Of a DNA stretch of 64,000 bases, positions 54,336-61,664 are shown piece by piece (positions within the stretch are counted from its first letter, which is position 1; every line of letters starts with the position of its first letter). The notes beneath the pieces were generated by a model that searched no databases, was not told where the DNA came from, and worked only from the letters and a program-made list of their open reading frames with translations. Source of the stretch: Tessaracoccus sp. (GTDB lineage: Bacteria; Actinomycetota; Actinomycetes; Propionibacteriales; Propionibacteriaceae). The DNA is taken from NCBI RefSeq assembly GCF_016714275.1, contig NZ_JADJNP010000002.1, forward strand, positions 496,001 through 560,000, read 5' to 3'. Position numbers and translations under genes: made by a program.

Positions 54336-54364
54336 TTGTACCTCCTTGTACATCAACGTACAAT
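54336..54364 (+). promoter_or_regulatory. vapBC promoter with overlapping palindromic operator; leaderless
   Basis: A -35 TTGTAC (54336-54341) is separated by 17 bp from a -10 TACAAT (54359-54364), placing the transcription start at or next to the A of the antitoxin ATG at 54371. A second TTGTAC (54346-54351) and GTACAA (54358-54363) form an inverted repeat with a 6-bp spacer that covers the -10. This is the expected geometry for antitoxin autorepression. Confidence 0.75.
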
Positions 54365-54370
54365 CTGACC

Positions 54371-54658
54371 ATGACGACCATCAGTGTGAGCGACGCCCGC
54401 CGGACGCTCCCCGCCCAGATCGACCTCGTTCAGGCGGGAGAGCGGGTGGAGATCACCCGCCACGGCCAGATCGTCGCCGTGCTCGTTCATCCAAGCGTGC
54501 TCCGCTCGCCCCGAACCGCGGCACTGCAGGAGCGCGCCGAGCAGATTCGCGTCATGCTGGAGGAGGCCCGACGAAGGCCGCTCACGGAGGCGCACCTGGG
54601 TCCTGAGCGAACTGCTGAGCTGATCGAGGACATCTACGCCAATCGTCGGGCGCGATGA
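54371..54658 (+). CDS. Phd/YefM-family antitoxin
   Basis: A 95-aa antitoxin. The N-terminal Phd fold (TTISVSDARRTLPAQIDLV, then ERVEITRHGQIVAVLV) binds DNA; the C-terminal tail (about 60-95) is charged and should wrap the toxin. It starts at the ATG at 54371 with no Shine-Dalgarno but a well-placed promoter. It overlaps the PIN toxin by ATGA, so synthesis is coupled. Confidence 0.94.
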   Translation: MTTISVSDARRTLPAQIDLVQAGERVEITRHGQIVAVLVHPSVLRSPRTAALQERAEQIRVMLEEARRRPLTEAHLGPERTAELIEDIYANRRAR

Positions 54659-55074
54659 GCACCTGGACCGCGTTCGACTCGGACGTCCTCATCTATGCGG
54701 CCGATTTCCGAAACGTTCGGGGAACCCCGATCCGGGCGCTGTTCGAGGACACCCCAGTCGACGGCTTCGTCGGCTTCGGGTCCGTCCTCCTCCTCACGGA
54801 GACCCTGAGCAAGCCCCTGCGCACCGACCCCGGCTCCGTCGAGGCGGCGTCGCTGTTCGAGATGCTCAGCAGACTCGACCTCCGCCCGCTCGACGAGCCG
54901 ACGGCGCGCACGGCGCTGGCGCTCGCGGTGACCTACGGCCTTCGCGCCGCGGACGCGGCACATCTCGCGACGGCGATCGAAGCCGGCGCCGACCGCTTCC
55001 TCACCAACAACCGGAAGGACTTCCCGAAGACGATCGCCGAGATCGACATCGTCTACCCCGAGGATCTCGCGTAG
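54655..55074 (+). CDS. PIN-domain toxin (VapC-like ribonuclease)
   Basis: A 139-aa PIN ribonuclease. The acidic residues expected at the active site are visible: Asp in AFDSDVLIYAAD, Glu in LLLTETLS, Asp in LRAADAAHLATA, and the terminal NNRKDFPK. It is the toxin of the Phd-VapC pair, cleaving RNA (often tRNA) when freed. It overlaps the antitoxin gene. The gene looks intact. Confidence 0.93.
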   Translation: MSTWTAFDSDVLIYAADFRNVRGTPIRALFEDTPVDGFVGFGSVLLLTETLSKPLRTDPGSVEAASLFEMLSRLDLRPLDEPTARTALALAVTYGLRAADAAHLATAIEAGADRFLTNNRKDFPKTIAEIDIVYPEDLA

Positions 55075-55087
55075 GTGCCACGCAGAC

Positions 55088-56401
55088 TCAGCCCAGGTCC
55101 TCCAAGGCATCCCCAGGGGCTTCGCCAAGCTTGTCAACGCCGGACAGCAGCTCCTTGCGTTCGGCTGCTCCTCTATCCGTGCGGGTACGGTCCAGACGCT
55201 CGCTCAAGCTCGCACTTGCTTGAGATCCGAACTTCAAAAGCCGGTCGAACGAGTTGTCACCGAACTGCCTCGCGGCACCGACCCCGTCCGCACCCGCCGC
55301 GAGGGCCTGGTCCTTCACCTCGCCTACCGCCGCAGACCACCTCTTTGCCTCCAGCTCGCTTCGGCTCGACTCGATCCCCAGGCTCACGTGGAAGTCAGAC
55401 ACGCTTGAGGCGACATGGTTGCTTGAATTCACGACCTCGCGAGTAGCGACGGGGTGCAGCACGACCTTCACGTTGGATGCCACCGCTGCGGCCTGCATGC
55501 GCTCCAACAGCCCTCCCGTGCTCCGCGCGATGAGCGCCATCCGATTGTCGCGCGCGGTCCGCAGCCCCAGTCGGTGCTGATCCAGCTCTTCCGGGGAGGC
55601 ATCCAACACTCGGTCGAGTTCCAGCACCGCAATCGCATCCTGGAGTTCAAAGCACCGGGCGAGCACCGCGAGCCACTCCCGGACAGTCACCGCGGCCTCC
55701 TTGGCAGACTTGGCAAGCTCACCGATCTTCGCCTTGCTCTCGACCTTCTCCGCGAGCGCATCGAGTTGCCGGAGGGAGTAGGCCTGGGTTCGCGCGATCG
55801 TCGCCGTCGTCGCCTGCACCTTCGACCACGTCACCTCCGACACCCGGCCCACCTGCTCGCGGATCGTCATCGCCTCTTCGATGAGGAAGTCGACCCCGAT
55901 CATGTCCGCCAGCACGCCGTCCTTCTGGGCGCGTAGGACATCGTCGACTTTCTCTTCGATTGCCGCGAGATAGTCCTTGATCTCCTCCATGGCCTGCTGC
56001 ATCGCGGCCTGAGCCATGAGTCCTGAGACACCCGCCAGCATCGCCGGGTTCCCGAGCAGATTCGGATTCCGCACGAACTGGAGGTTCTTGGCGAACTGAC
56101 CGTTGGGCGCTCGCAGGGTTGCCTGGACGTACTTACCTCCCGAGCGATCAACCATGGGGAGCAGTTGTGCAGCAAACGCAGACTCCTCCGTCAGCTTCAT
56201 CCACCTGCCGGAGTTGGCTGCGAACTCGGACCCTGCCTGCGCAAGCGTAGATCCCGTGCTGAGTGCGGGGGAAAGGCGGCTCAAGTCCAGCTCTCTCGAC
56301 TGCGCCACCTCGTAGGAGACGAGGAAGCGCTCGACGGCGGTCGAGTGCCCGATGATCGCCACACCATCGCCGTCACCAATGATCTGAACCTCGTCGCTCA
56401 T
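55088..56401 (-). CDS. Unrecognised 437-aa soluble protein
   Basis: I do not recognise this protein. It has no signal peptide. A short N-terminal part (about 1-65) is followed by a hydrophobic, Ala/Met-rich helical stretch (about 115-140: NPAMLAGVSGLMAQAAMQQA), then a charged coiled-coil-like region (EEIKDYLAAIEEKVDDVLRAQKDG). More helical repeats follow with several Lys/Glu clusters (about 220-245), ending in a polar tail (about 400-437). The ATG at 56401 fits. It sits between the toxin-antitoxin pair and a broken XRE gene, with a 94-nt divergent intergenic region containing a 7-bp inverted repeat (TGGATTT/AAATCCA). It may be accessory, but nothing assigns a function. Confidence 0.7.
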   Translation of the reverse strand: MSDEVQIIGDGDGVAIIGHSTAVERFLVSYEVAQSRELDLSRLSPALSTGSTLAQAGSEFAANSGRWMKLTEESAFAAQLLPMVDRSGGKYVQATLRAPNGQFAKNLQFVRNPNLLGNPAMLAGVSGLMAQAAMQQAMEEIKDYLAAIEEKVDDVLRAQKDGVLADMIGVDFLIEEAMTIREQVGRVSEVTWSKVQATTATIARTQAYSLRQLDALAEKVESKAKIGELAKSAKEAAVTVREWLAVLARCFELQDAIAVLELDRVLDASPEELDQHRLGLRTARDNRMALIARSTGGLLERMQAAAVASNVKVVLHPVATREVVNSSNHVASSVSDFHVSLGIESSRSELEAKRWSAAVGEVKDQALAAGADGVGAARQFGDNSFDRLLKFGSQASASLSERLDRTRTDRGAAERKELLSGVDKLGEAPGDALEDLG

Positions 56402-56495
56402 TACCCCGTCCTATCCCTGGATTTGCGTGGCAAGACTACCGAAAATCCATGTATATAGGGTCGTTTACTCAGGGTCTCATGTTGATGATCGAACG

Positions 56496-56754
56496 GTGGC
56501 TTGGGATGTGGAGACTGCGCGTGCGTTCGGTGCGAACGTACGCACGCATCGCCAAGCACGGCGCCTGTCTCAGGAGGGGCTCGCCTACCGCGCGGGTATC
56601 ACCAAGAATCAGGTACAGCTGATCGAGGCGGGCCGGGCTCAACGCGCGAGAGACCGGGCCTATCTCGAATCCTCGCATGAAGACGCTCTTCGACCATGCG
56701 TCCGCGCTGGGCGTCACGGCGGCGGAACTGATGACCGACATCGCCGACGATTAG
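56496..56754 (+). pseudogene. XRE-family helix-turn-helix regulator, frameshifted
   Basis: The first frame encodes ARAFGANVRTHRQARRLSQE, GLAYRAGITKNQVQLIEAGR, a normal Cro/C1-type HTH. After GGGCT (about 56640) one extra base shifts the frame. The continuing homology is in the +1 frame: NARETGPISNPRMKTLFDHA, SALGVTAAELMTDIADD, ending in TAG at 56754. Total length 259 nt is 86 codons plus one base. The start is a GTG at 56496 or 56508. It is divergent from the 437-aa gene. It could be a true lesion or a sequencing error. Confidence 0.8.
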
Positions 56755-56850
56755 CGTGGCTGCAAACGTTCGTCCATGCCGTTTGAGGCTGACCAGCAGC
56801 CCAGACCTGTCGGGATCACGGTTGACGCGCCCAGCGGAAGCCGACGCTTG

Positions 56851-56965
56851 CAGTCCTGAGAGAGTTGTCGGGCGGCGCTTCGAGGAAAGCCCGCACCGCG
56901 CGCGTCGGCGAACGTGAACGCCGCCCGGGCGCTCCACGCGCCGCCCGGCAACTCTCTCAGGACTG
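56851..56965. repeat. 115-bp element with 28-bp terminal inverted repeats
   Basis: The arms 56851-56878 and 56938-56965 (CAGTCCTGAGAGAGTTG.CGGGCGGCGC and its complement) match at 27 of 28 positions around a 59-nt loop. A third GCCGCCCGG segment in the loop (about 56920-56928) can pair with the first arm instead, giving two alternative folds. There is no transposase, and no obvious target duplication. It resembles a small non-autonomous palindromic element or a long hairpin. Open frames across it are spurious. 56966-57069 has no gene. Confidence 0.7.
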
Positions 56966-57069
56966 CCCACACAGACCGGGGAACAGTCCACGAACCGGGT
57001 GCCAGGCCTTTCGAGGCGCGCCTGCGTCGCTGCGCTCCTTGGGGCGCGGCTCAACGAGCGATGGGCGGC

Positions 57070-57966
57070 TCAACGGGCGCGAGTTGCGCGGAGGGCGGTA
57101 AGGACCTCGCGAGTGGCCTTCGAGCGGTTCTGGGTGAAGAACTGGATGCCGGGGGCTCCGGCGGCGATCAGGTCGCGGCACATGGCCACGGCATGTGCGA
57201 GGCCGATCTCTCGCACCTCCTCCTTCGAGCCCGCGGCGCGGAGGCGTGCGACGAAGTCGTCGGGTAGCGGGCGACCGGACAGCTCGGCGAAGCGCTCGAT
57301 CTGCGTGATGACCGTCAGGGGCATGATCCCGGGGATGATCGGTATGGCGCAGCCCAGCGCGCGCATCCGCGCCAGCAGCTCGGTGTAACGCTCGGCGTCG
57401 TAGAACAACTGCGTGATGGCGAACTCCGCGCCGGCCTCGACCTTGTCGACGAGGATCCGGGCGTCGAGGTCCGCGTCGTCGCTCGTCTCGTGCGGGTTCG
57501 GGAAGGCGGCGACGCCGACGCAGAAGTCGCCCTGCTCCTTGACGAAGCGCACGAGCTCGGTGGCGTTGGCGAGGCCGTCGGGGTGGCTCTGCCACTCCCC
57601 TCCGCCGGGCATGTCGCCGCGGACGGCGAGGATGTTGGTCACGCCCGCCTCGCGGTATGCGGCGAGCGCCTCAGCGATGTCCGCCTTCGACTGGTCGACA
57701 CACGTCAGATGGCCCACCGTGAGCGGTCCACCCGACGAGGCGATCCTGCGCGTCGCCGCCACGGTCCTGTCCCGGCGCGACCCGTTCGCCCCATACGTGA
57801 CCGACACGAACGCGGGATCGTGCGGGGTGAGCGCCTCGACGGCGGCCCAGAGGACGGGCTCTTCCTCCTCGGAGCGGGGCGGGAAGAACTCGAACGAGAA
57901 CAAGGGCCCAGCCGCCGAGGCGAGAAGCTCGCCGACGGTAGCCGGGCGCGTGAGCGGTTGGGGCAT
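57070..57966 (-). CDS. metF: Methylenetetrahydrofolate reductase
   Basis: A 298-aa MetF-type TIM-barrel flavoprotein that makes 5-methyl-THF for methionine synthesis. FSFEFFPPRSEEEE carries the catalytic Glu. Further motifs: VSVTYGANGSRRDRT, ILAVRGDMPGGG, FAITQLFYDAERY, and IIPGIMPLT. The start is the ATG at 57966 (MPQPLTRPATV); a GTG eight codons upstream is also open. It is divergent from idsA with a 52-nt gap. Confidence 0.96.
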   Translation of the reverse strand: MPQPLTRPATVGELLASAAGPLFSFEFFPPRSEEEEPVLWAAVEALTPHDPAFVSVTYGANGSRRDRTVAATRRIASSGGPLTVGHLTCVDQSKADIAEALAAYREAGVTNILAVRGDMPGGGEWQSHPDGLANATELVRFVKEQGDFCVGVAAFPNPHETSDDADLDARILVDKVEAGAEFAITQLFYDAERYTELLARMRALGCAIPIIPGIMPLTVITQIERFAELSGRPLPDDFVARLRAAGSKEEVREIGLAHAVAMCRDLIAAGAPGIQFFTQNRSKATREVLTALRATRAR

Positions 57967-58018
57967 GGGGCGAACCCTATCCGGCCCCACCTTTCACACG
58001 CTCGACTAAGCTGCCTCC

Positions 58019-59107
58019 GTGAGACCGCTCGACCCCGCCTCCCCGCTCAGCCAGGAGTTCCTTTTCGCGGTCAGCGAGACCCTCTCCACCTTCCTCGCCG
58101 CGAAGACACCGCTGCTTGAGGCCGTCGGCGCCACCGACCTGCTGCCCGTCGCCCGCGAGTACGTCGGCGCTGGCAAGCGGCTGCGGCCCGCGTTCTGCTA
58201 CTGGGGGCACGTCGCCGCCGGCGGTCAGCCGGACGACGACACAGCTCTGCTCGCCGTCGCCTCCTCTCTCGACCTATTGCACACGAGCGCGCTCGTCCAC
58301 GACGACCTGATCGACGCCGCCGACACCCGCCGCGGCGTCCCCTCCGCCCACCGGCGCTTCGAGGCGCTGCACGCCGCCCGCGCGGGCCGGGGATCGGCAT
58401 CGGAGTTCGGGGCGTCGTCGGCCATCCTCCTGGGCGACCTCCTGCTCATGTGGAGCATCGAGCTGGCCGACGGCTCGGGCGCGGCCAGGCTCGGCTCCGC
58501 GCTCCCCCTGCTGGCCGCCATGCGCGCGGAGGTGACGGCCGGGCAGTTTCTCGACGTCAGCGCCCAGTACGGCGTGACCGGCGCGTCCGGCTACGCCGAG
58601 GAGCTCGACGTGGCGCGCCGCGTGCTGGAGTACAAGTCCGCCAGCTACTCGGTGCGGCGGCCCGCACAGGTCGGCGCGGCGCTCGGCGGTGCCGACGACG
58701 ACCTCCTCGCGGCGCTGGGCGACTTCGGCTCGCGCATCGGCCGGGCCTTCCAACTGCGCGACGACGTGCTCGGCGTCTACGGCGACCCCGCCGTCACCGG
58801 CAAGCCGTACGGCGGCGACATCCAGGAGGGCAAGCGGACGGTGCTCGTCCTGACGGCGCTCGCGTCGGCGGAGCCCGCGGCGGCCGCCGAGCTGGACGCT
58901 CTGTTGGGCACCCCCGGCCTGACCGATGCGGACGTCGACCGCGCCGCGGCGCTGATCGAGGCCAGCGGGGCGCGCGCCCACGTCGAGCGGCTGATCGACG
59001 AGCGCACCGACGAGGCGCTCGCGCTTCTCGAGGCGGCTCGGATGACGCGGGAGGGTCGCGCGGCGCTCGCCCGCCTCGCCGAGATGAGCGTCCGGCGTGC
59101 CAGCTGA
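58019..59107 (+). CDS. idsA: Polyprenyl (geranylgeranyl-type) diphosphate synthase
   Basis: A 362-aa trans-prenyltransferase. The first aspartate-rich motif is HDDLIDAADTRRG (DDxxD). The lysine/arginine of GAGKRLRPAFCY binds diphosphate. The second motif is QLRDDVLGVYGD, followed by GGDIQEGKRTVLV. Chain length is not fixed by what I can see. It is similar in context to mycobacterial idsA2 (beside the metF-like gene and near pknL). The GTG start at 58019 lacks a Shine-Dalgarno; a TAAGCT box ends 6 nt upstream, suggesting a leaderless message. Confidence 0.94.
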   Translation: MRPLDPASPLSQEFLFAVSETLSTFLAAKTPLLEAVGATDLLPVAREYVGAGKRLRPAFCYWGHVAAGGQPDDDTALLAVASSLDLLHTSALVHDDLIDAADTRRGVPSAHRRFEALHAARAGRGSASEFGASSAILLGDLLLMWSIELADGSGAARLGSALPLLAAMRAEVTAGQFLDVSAQYGVTGASGYAEELDVARRVLEYKSASYSVRRPAQVGAALGGADDDLLAALGDFGSRIGRAFQLRDDVLGVYGDPAVTGKPYGGDIQEGKRTVLVLTALASAEPAAAAELDALLGTPGLTDADVDRAAALIEASGARAHVERLIDERTDEALALLEAARMTREGRAALARLAEMSVRRAS

Positions 59108-59267
59108 GCCTCGATCCACCGGTGGGCGCGGTAGCGAGCAGCACCAGACGGGTGCAATGGCAAGCCCTGGACGCGAAGGCATACCGGAACGTCTGTTGAG
59201 CGGTCAAGGCGAAGCCAGTGTGCCTGGATGGGGACGCGCAGTAGGCGCAGATCGGTGGATCGAGGCT
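59107..59267. repeat. ~161-nt structured intergenic element (copy C)
   Basis: A perfect 15-bp outer stem is formed by AGCCTCGATCCACCG (59107-59121) and CGGTGGATCGAGGCT (59253-59267). The interior shares GGTAGCGAG, GGCGAAGCCAGTG and CGCAGTAGG segments with copy B. The element begins at the last base of idsA and ends at the first conserved segment of the P-type ATPase, so it fills the intergenic space exactly. Confidence 0.75.
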
Positions 59268-61664
59268 GAACTCACCGGGCTCACCTCGGCGGAGGTTCGC
59301 GACCGGATCGAGCGCGACCTCGTCAACCGCCTGCCTTCCCGTTCCGGCCGCTCCACCGCCGACATCGTCCGCGCGAACGTCTTCACGCGCGTCAACCTCA
59401 TCCTCTTCGTCCTCTTCTGCTGCGTCCTCGTCACGGGGCACGTGCTGCAGGGCGCTTTCGGGCTGCTGATCATCGCGAACTCGGTCATCGGCATCGTGCA
59501 GGAGCTGCGCGCGAAGCGGACGCTGGACAATCTCGCCGTCGTCGGCGAGGCGCATCCGACGGTGATCCGTGACGGGCACAGGCACCAGATCGTGCGCGAC
59601 GCCGTCGTTCTCGACGACCTCATAGCCGTCGGCCCCGGCGACCAGATCGTGGTCGATGGGGCGATGGTGGCCGCCGACTACCTGGAGGTCGACGAGTCGC
59701 TGCTGACCGGCGAGGCCGACCCGGTCACGAAGGCGCCCGGCGACGGCGTCCTCTCGGGCTCGTACGTGCTGTCCGGCACCGGCATCTACCGCGCGGAGAA
59801 GGTGGGCTCCGACGCCTACGCGGCGCAGCTCACCGCCCAGGCCGCGAAGTTCACGCTCGTCAGCTCCGAGTTACGGCAGGGCATCGACCGGATCCTGCGC
59901 GTCGTCGGCTACCTGCTGATTCCCGTCGGGCTGCTCAACATCTACGTACAGTTCAGCCAGCCGGACACCGACTGGCGGACGTCCGTGCTGCGGGCCACCG
60001 CGGCGCTCGTTCCGATGGTGCCCGAGGGGCTGGTCCTGCTGACGTCGATGGCCTTCGCGCTGGGCGTGATCCGGCTCGGCCGCCGCAACTGCCTCGTGCA
60101 GGAGCTTCCCGCCATCGAGGGGCTTGCGCGCGTCAGCGTCGTCTGCGCGGACAAGACGGGCACGCTGACGCAGCACGCCATGACGCTCGGCACGGTGGTC
60201 CCGCTCGGGGTGCCGCGCGGGAGGATCGACGAGGTGCTGAGCCAGCTCGTCGCCGCCGACCCCGCGCCCAACGCGTCGATGCGCGCTATCGGCGGCCACA
60301 TACCTGCTCCGGTCGAACCCTGGGAGGTGCGGGCGCGAGCGCCGTTCACCTCGGCCAAGAAGTGGTCCGGCGTCACGTTCGCGCGCGAGGGCAGTTGGCT
60401 GATCGGCGCCGCCGACATCCTCGCCGACGCGGATGTCGCCGCCCGCGCGGAACGCATCGGGTCCACGGGGCGCCGCGTTCTGTTGCTCGCCACCACGCAC
60501 ACCGTCGTCGACGATCCCGGGGCGCCCGGAATGATCACGCCCGCCGCGTTGCTGGTCCTCGACCAGGTGCAGCGGCCCGACGCCGCGGAGACCCTCGCCT
60601 ATTTCCAGGAACAGCAGGTGGCCGTGAAGGTCATCTCCGGCGACAACGCGGCCTCGGTCGGTGCTGTCACGCGCGCGCTGGGCGTGCCCATCGGTGGCGC
60701 CGTCGACGCCCGCACCCTTCCCGACGGCGACGCCTTCGTCGACGCCGTGAACGACGGCGACGTCTTCGGCCGCGTCACACCCGAACAGAAGCGGGCGATG
60801 GTGGGCGCGCTGCAGGCCCGCGGGCACCACGTCGCGATGACCGGCGACGGCGTCAACGACGTCCTCGCGCTGAAGGACGCGGACCTGGGCGTCGCGATGG
60901 GCTCCGGCGCGGCCGCCACCCGCGCCGTCGCCCAGATCGTGCTGCTGGACGACAAGTTCGCAACACTTCCCTACGTGGTCGCCGAGGGGCGGCGCGTGAT
61001 CGGCAACATCGAACGAGTCGCGAAGCTTTTTCTCACCAAGACCGTCTACGCGGTCACGCTGGCGCTAGCCATCGGCCTGCTGCACCTGCCGAACCCGTTC
61101 CTCCCGTTGCAGATGACGATCGTGGGGTGGTTCACCATCGGCATTCCCGCGTTCCTGATGAGTCTCGCGCCGAACAGGGAGCGCGCGCGGCCCGGCTTCG
61201 TTGCCCGAACCCTCGCCGTCGCGGTGCCAGGCGGGCTGATCGTCGCGACGGCCGCCCTCACCACCTACCTCGCGACGCGGGGAGGCCTCGCCGACATCCC
61301 GCATGACGTCCAGGTGCAGGCCTCCACGGCTACCTTGATCGCCCTCATCATGTCGGCGACGTGGGTACTTTCGGTCGTCGCGCGCCCGTACGTGTGGTGG
61401 CGGCTGGCGCTCGTGGCATTCGCCTACGGCTTCTACTTCCTGGTGTTCGCGATACCCGCGTTCCGCGGCCCTCTCGTGCTCGATGTCTCGGACCCGGCGA
61501 CCGTGACGTTCGGCGTCGTCATCGGTCTCGTTGCCGCGGCCGCCGTCGAGGCGACGTGGTGGATCACGGCCAGGATTCGTGGCGAGCGGCCGATCGTGTG
61601 GGAGAATCGTCGCGCAGACGGGCTCACACGGCCTCCTTCCCCGACCGTGCATGGAGTGGCATGA
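59220..61664 (+). CDS. CtpE-like P-type cation-transporting ATPase
   Basis: P-type ATPase, about 814 aa. The conserved part starts GLTSAEVRDRIERDLVN, then VRANVFTRVNLIL and GLLIIANSVIGIVQELRAKRT (in part), strongly like mycobacterial CtpE, a calcium transporter. The actuator motif is LLTGEADPV, PEGL lies in TM4 (MVPEGLVLLTS), the phosphorylation site is CADKTGTLTQ, and the hinge is TGDGVNDVLALKDADLGVAM. About ten TM helices in all. No usual start codon lies between element C and the conserved region. The nearest is the GTG at 59220, inside the element; an ATG at 59157 is also open. It is translationally coupled to the kinase (ATGA). Confidence 0.88.
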   Translation: MPGWGRAVGADRWIEAELTGLTSAEVRDRIERDLVNRLPSRSGRSTADIVRANVFTRVNLILFVLFCCVLVTGHVLQGAFGLLIIANSVIGIVQELRAKRTLDNLAVVGEAHPTVIRDGHRHQIVRDAVVLDDLIAVGPGDQIVVDGAMVAADYLEVDESLLTGEADPVTKAPGDGVLSGSYVLSGTGIYRAEKVGSDAYAAQLTAQAAKFTLVSSELRQGIDRILRVVGYLLIPVGLLNIYVQFSQPDTDWRTSVLRATAALVPMVPEGLVLLTSMAFALGVIRLGRRNCLVQELPAIEGLARVSVVCADKTGTLTQHAMTLGTVVPLGVPRGRIDEVLSQLVAADPAPNASMRAIGGHIPAPVEPWEVRARAPFTSAKKWSGVTFAREGSWLIGAADILADADVAARAERIGSTGRRVLLLATTHTVVDDPGAPGMITPAALLVLDQVQRPDAAETLAYFQEQQVAVKVISGDNAASVGAVTRALGVPIGGAVDARTLPDGDAFVDAVNDGDVFGRVTPEQKRAMVGALQARGHHVAMTGDGVNDVLALKDADLGVAMGSGAAATRAVAQIVLLDDKFATLPYVVAEGRRVIGNIERVAKLFLTKTVYAVTLALAIGLLHLPNPFLPLQMTIVGWFTIGIPAFLMSLAPNRERARPGFVARTLAVAVPGGLIVATAALTTYLATRGGLADIPHDVQVQASTATLIALIMSATWVLSVVARPYVWWRLALVAFAYGFYFLVFAIPAFRGPLVLDVSDPATVTFGVVIGLVAAAAVEATWWITARIRGERPIVWENRRADGLTRPPSPTVHGVA

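Noticed and set aside
54111..54368. 85-aa plus-strand frame upstream of the antitoxin
   Set aside because: It overlaps the DUF4241 remnant on the other strand and the vapBC promoter; no recognisable fold.
59107..59267. Manganese (yybP-ykoY) or other known cation riboswitch upstream of the P-type ATPase
   Set aside because: The sequence lacks the yybP-ykoY consensus as I know it, and related elements occur beside genes unrelated to metal transport.
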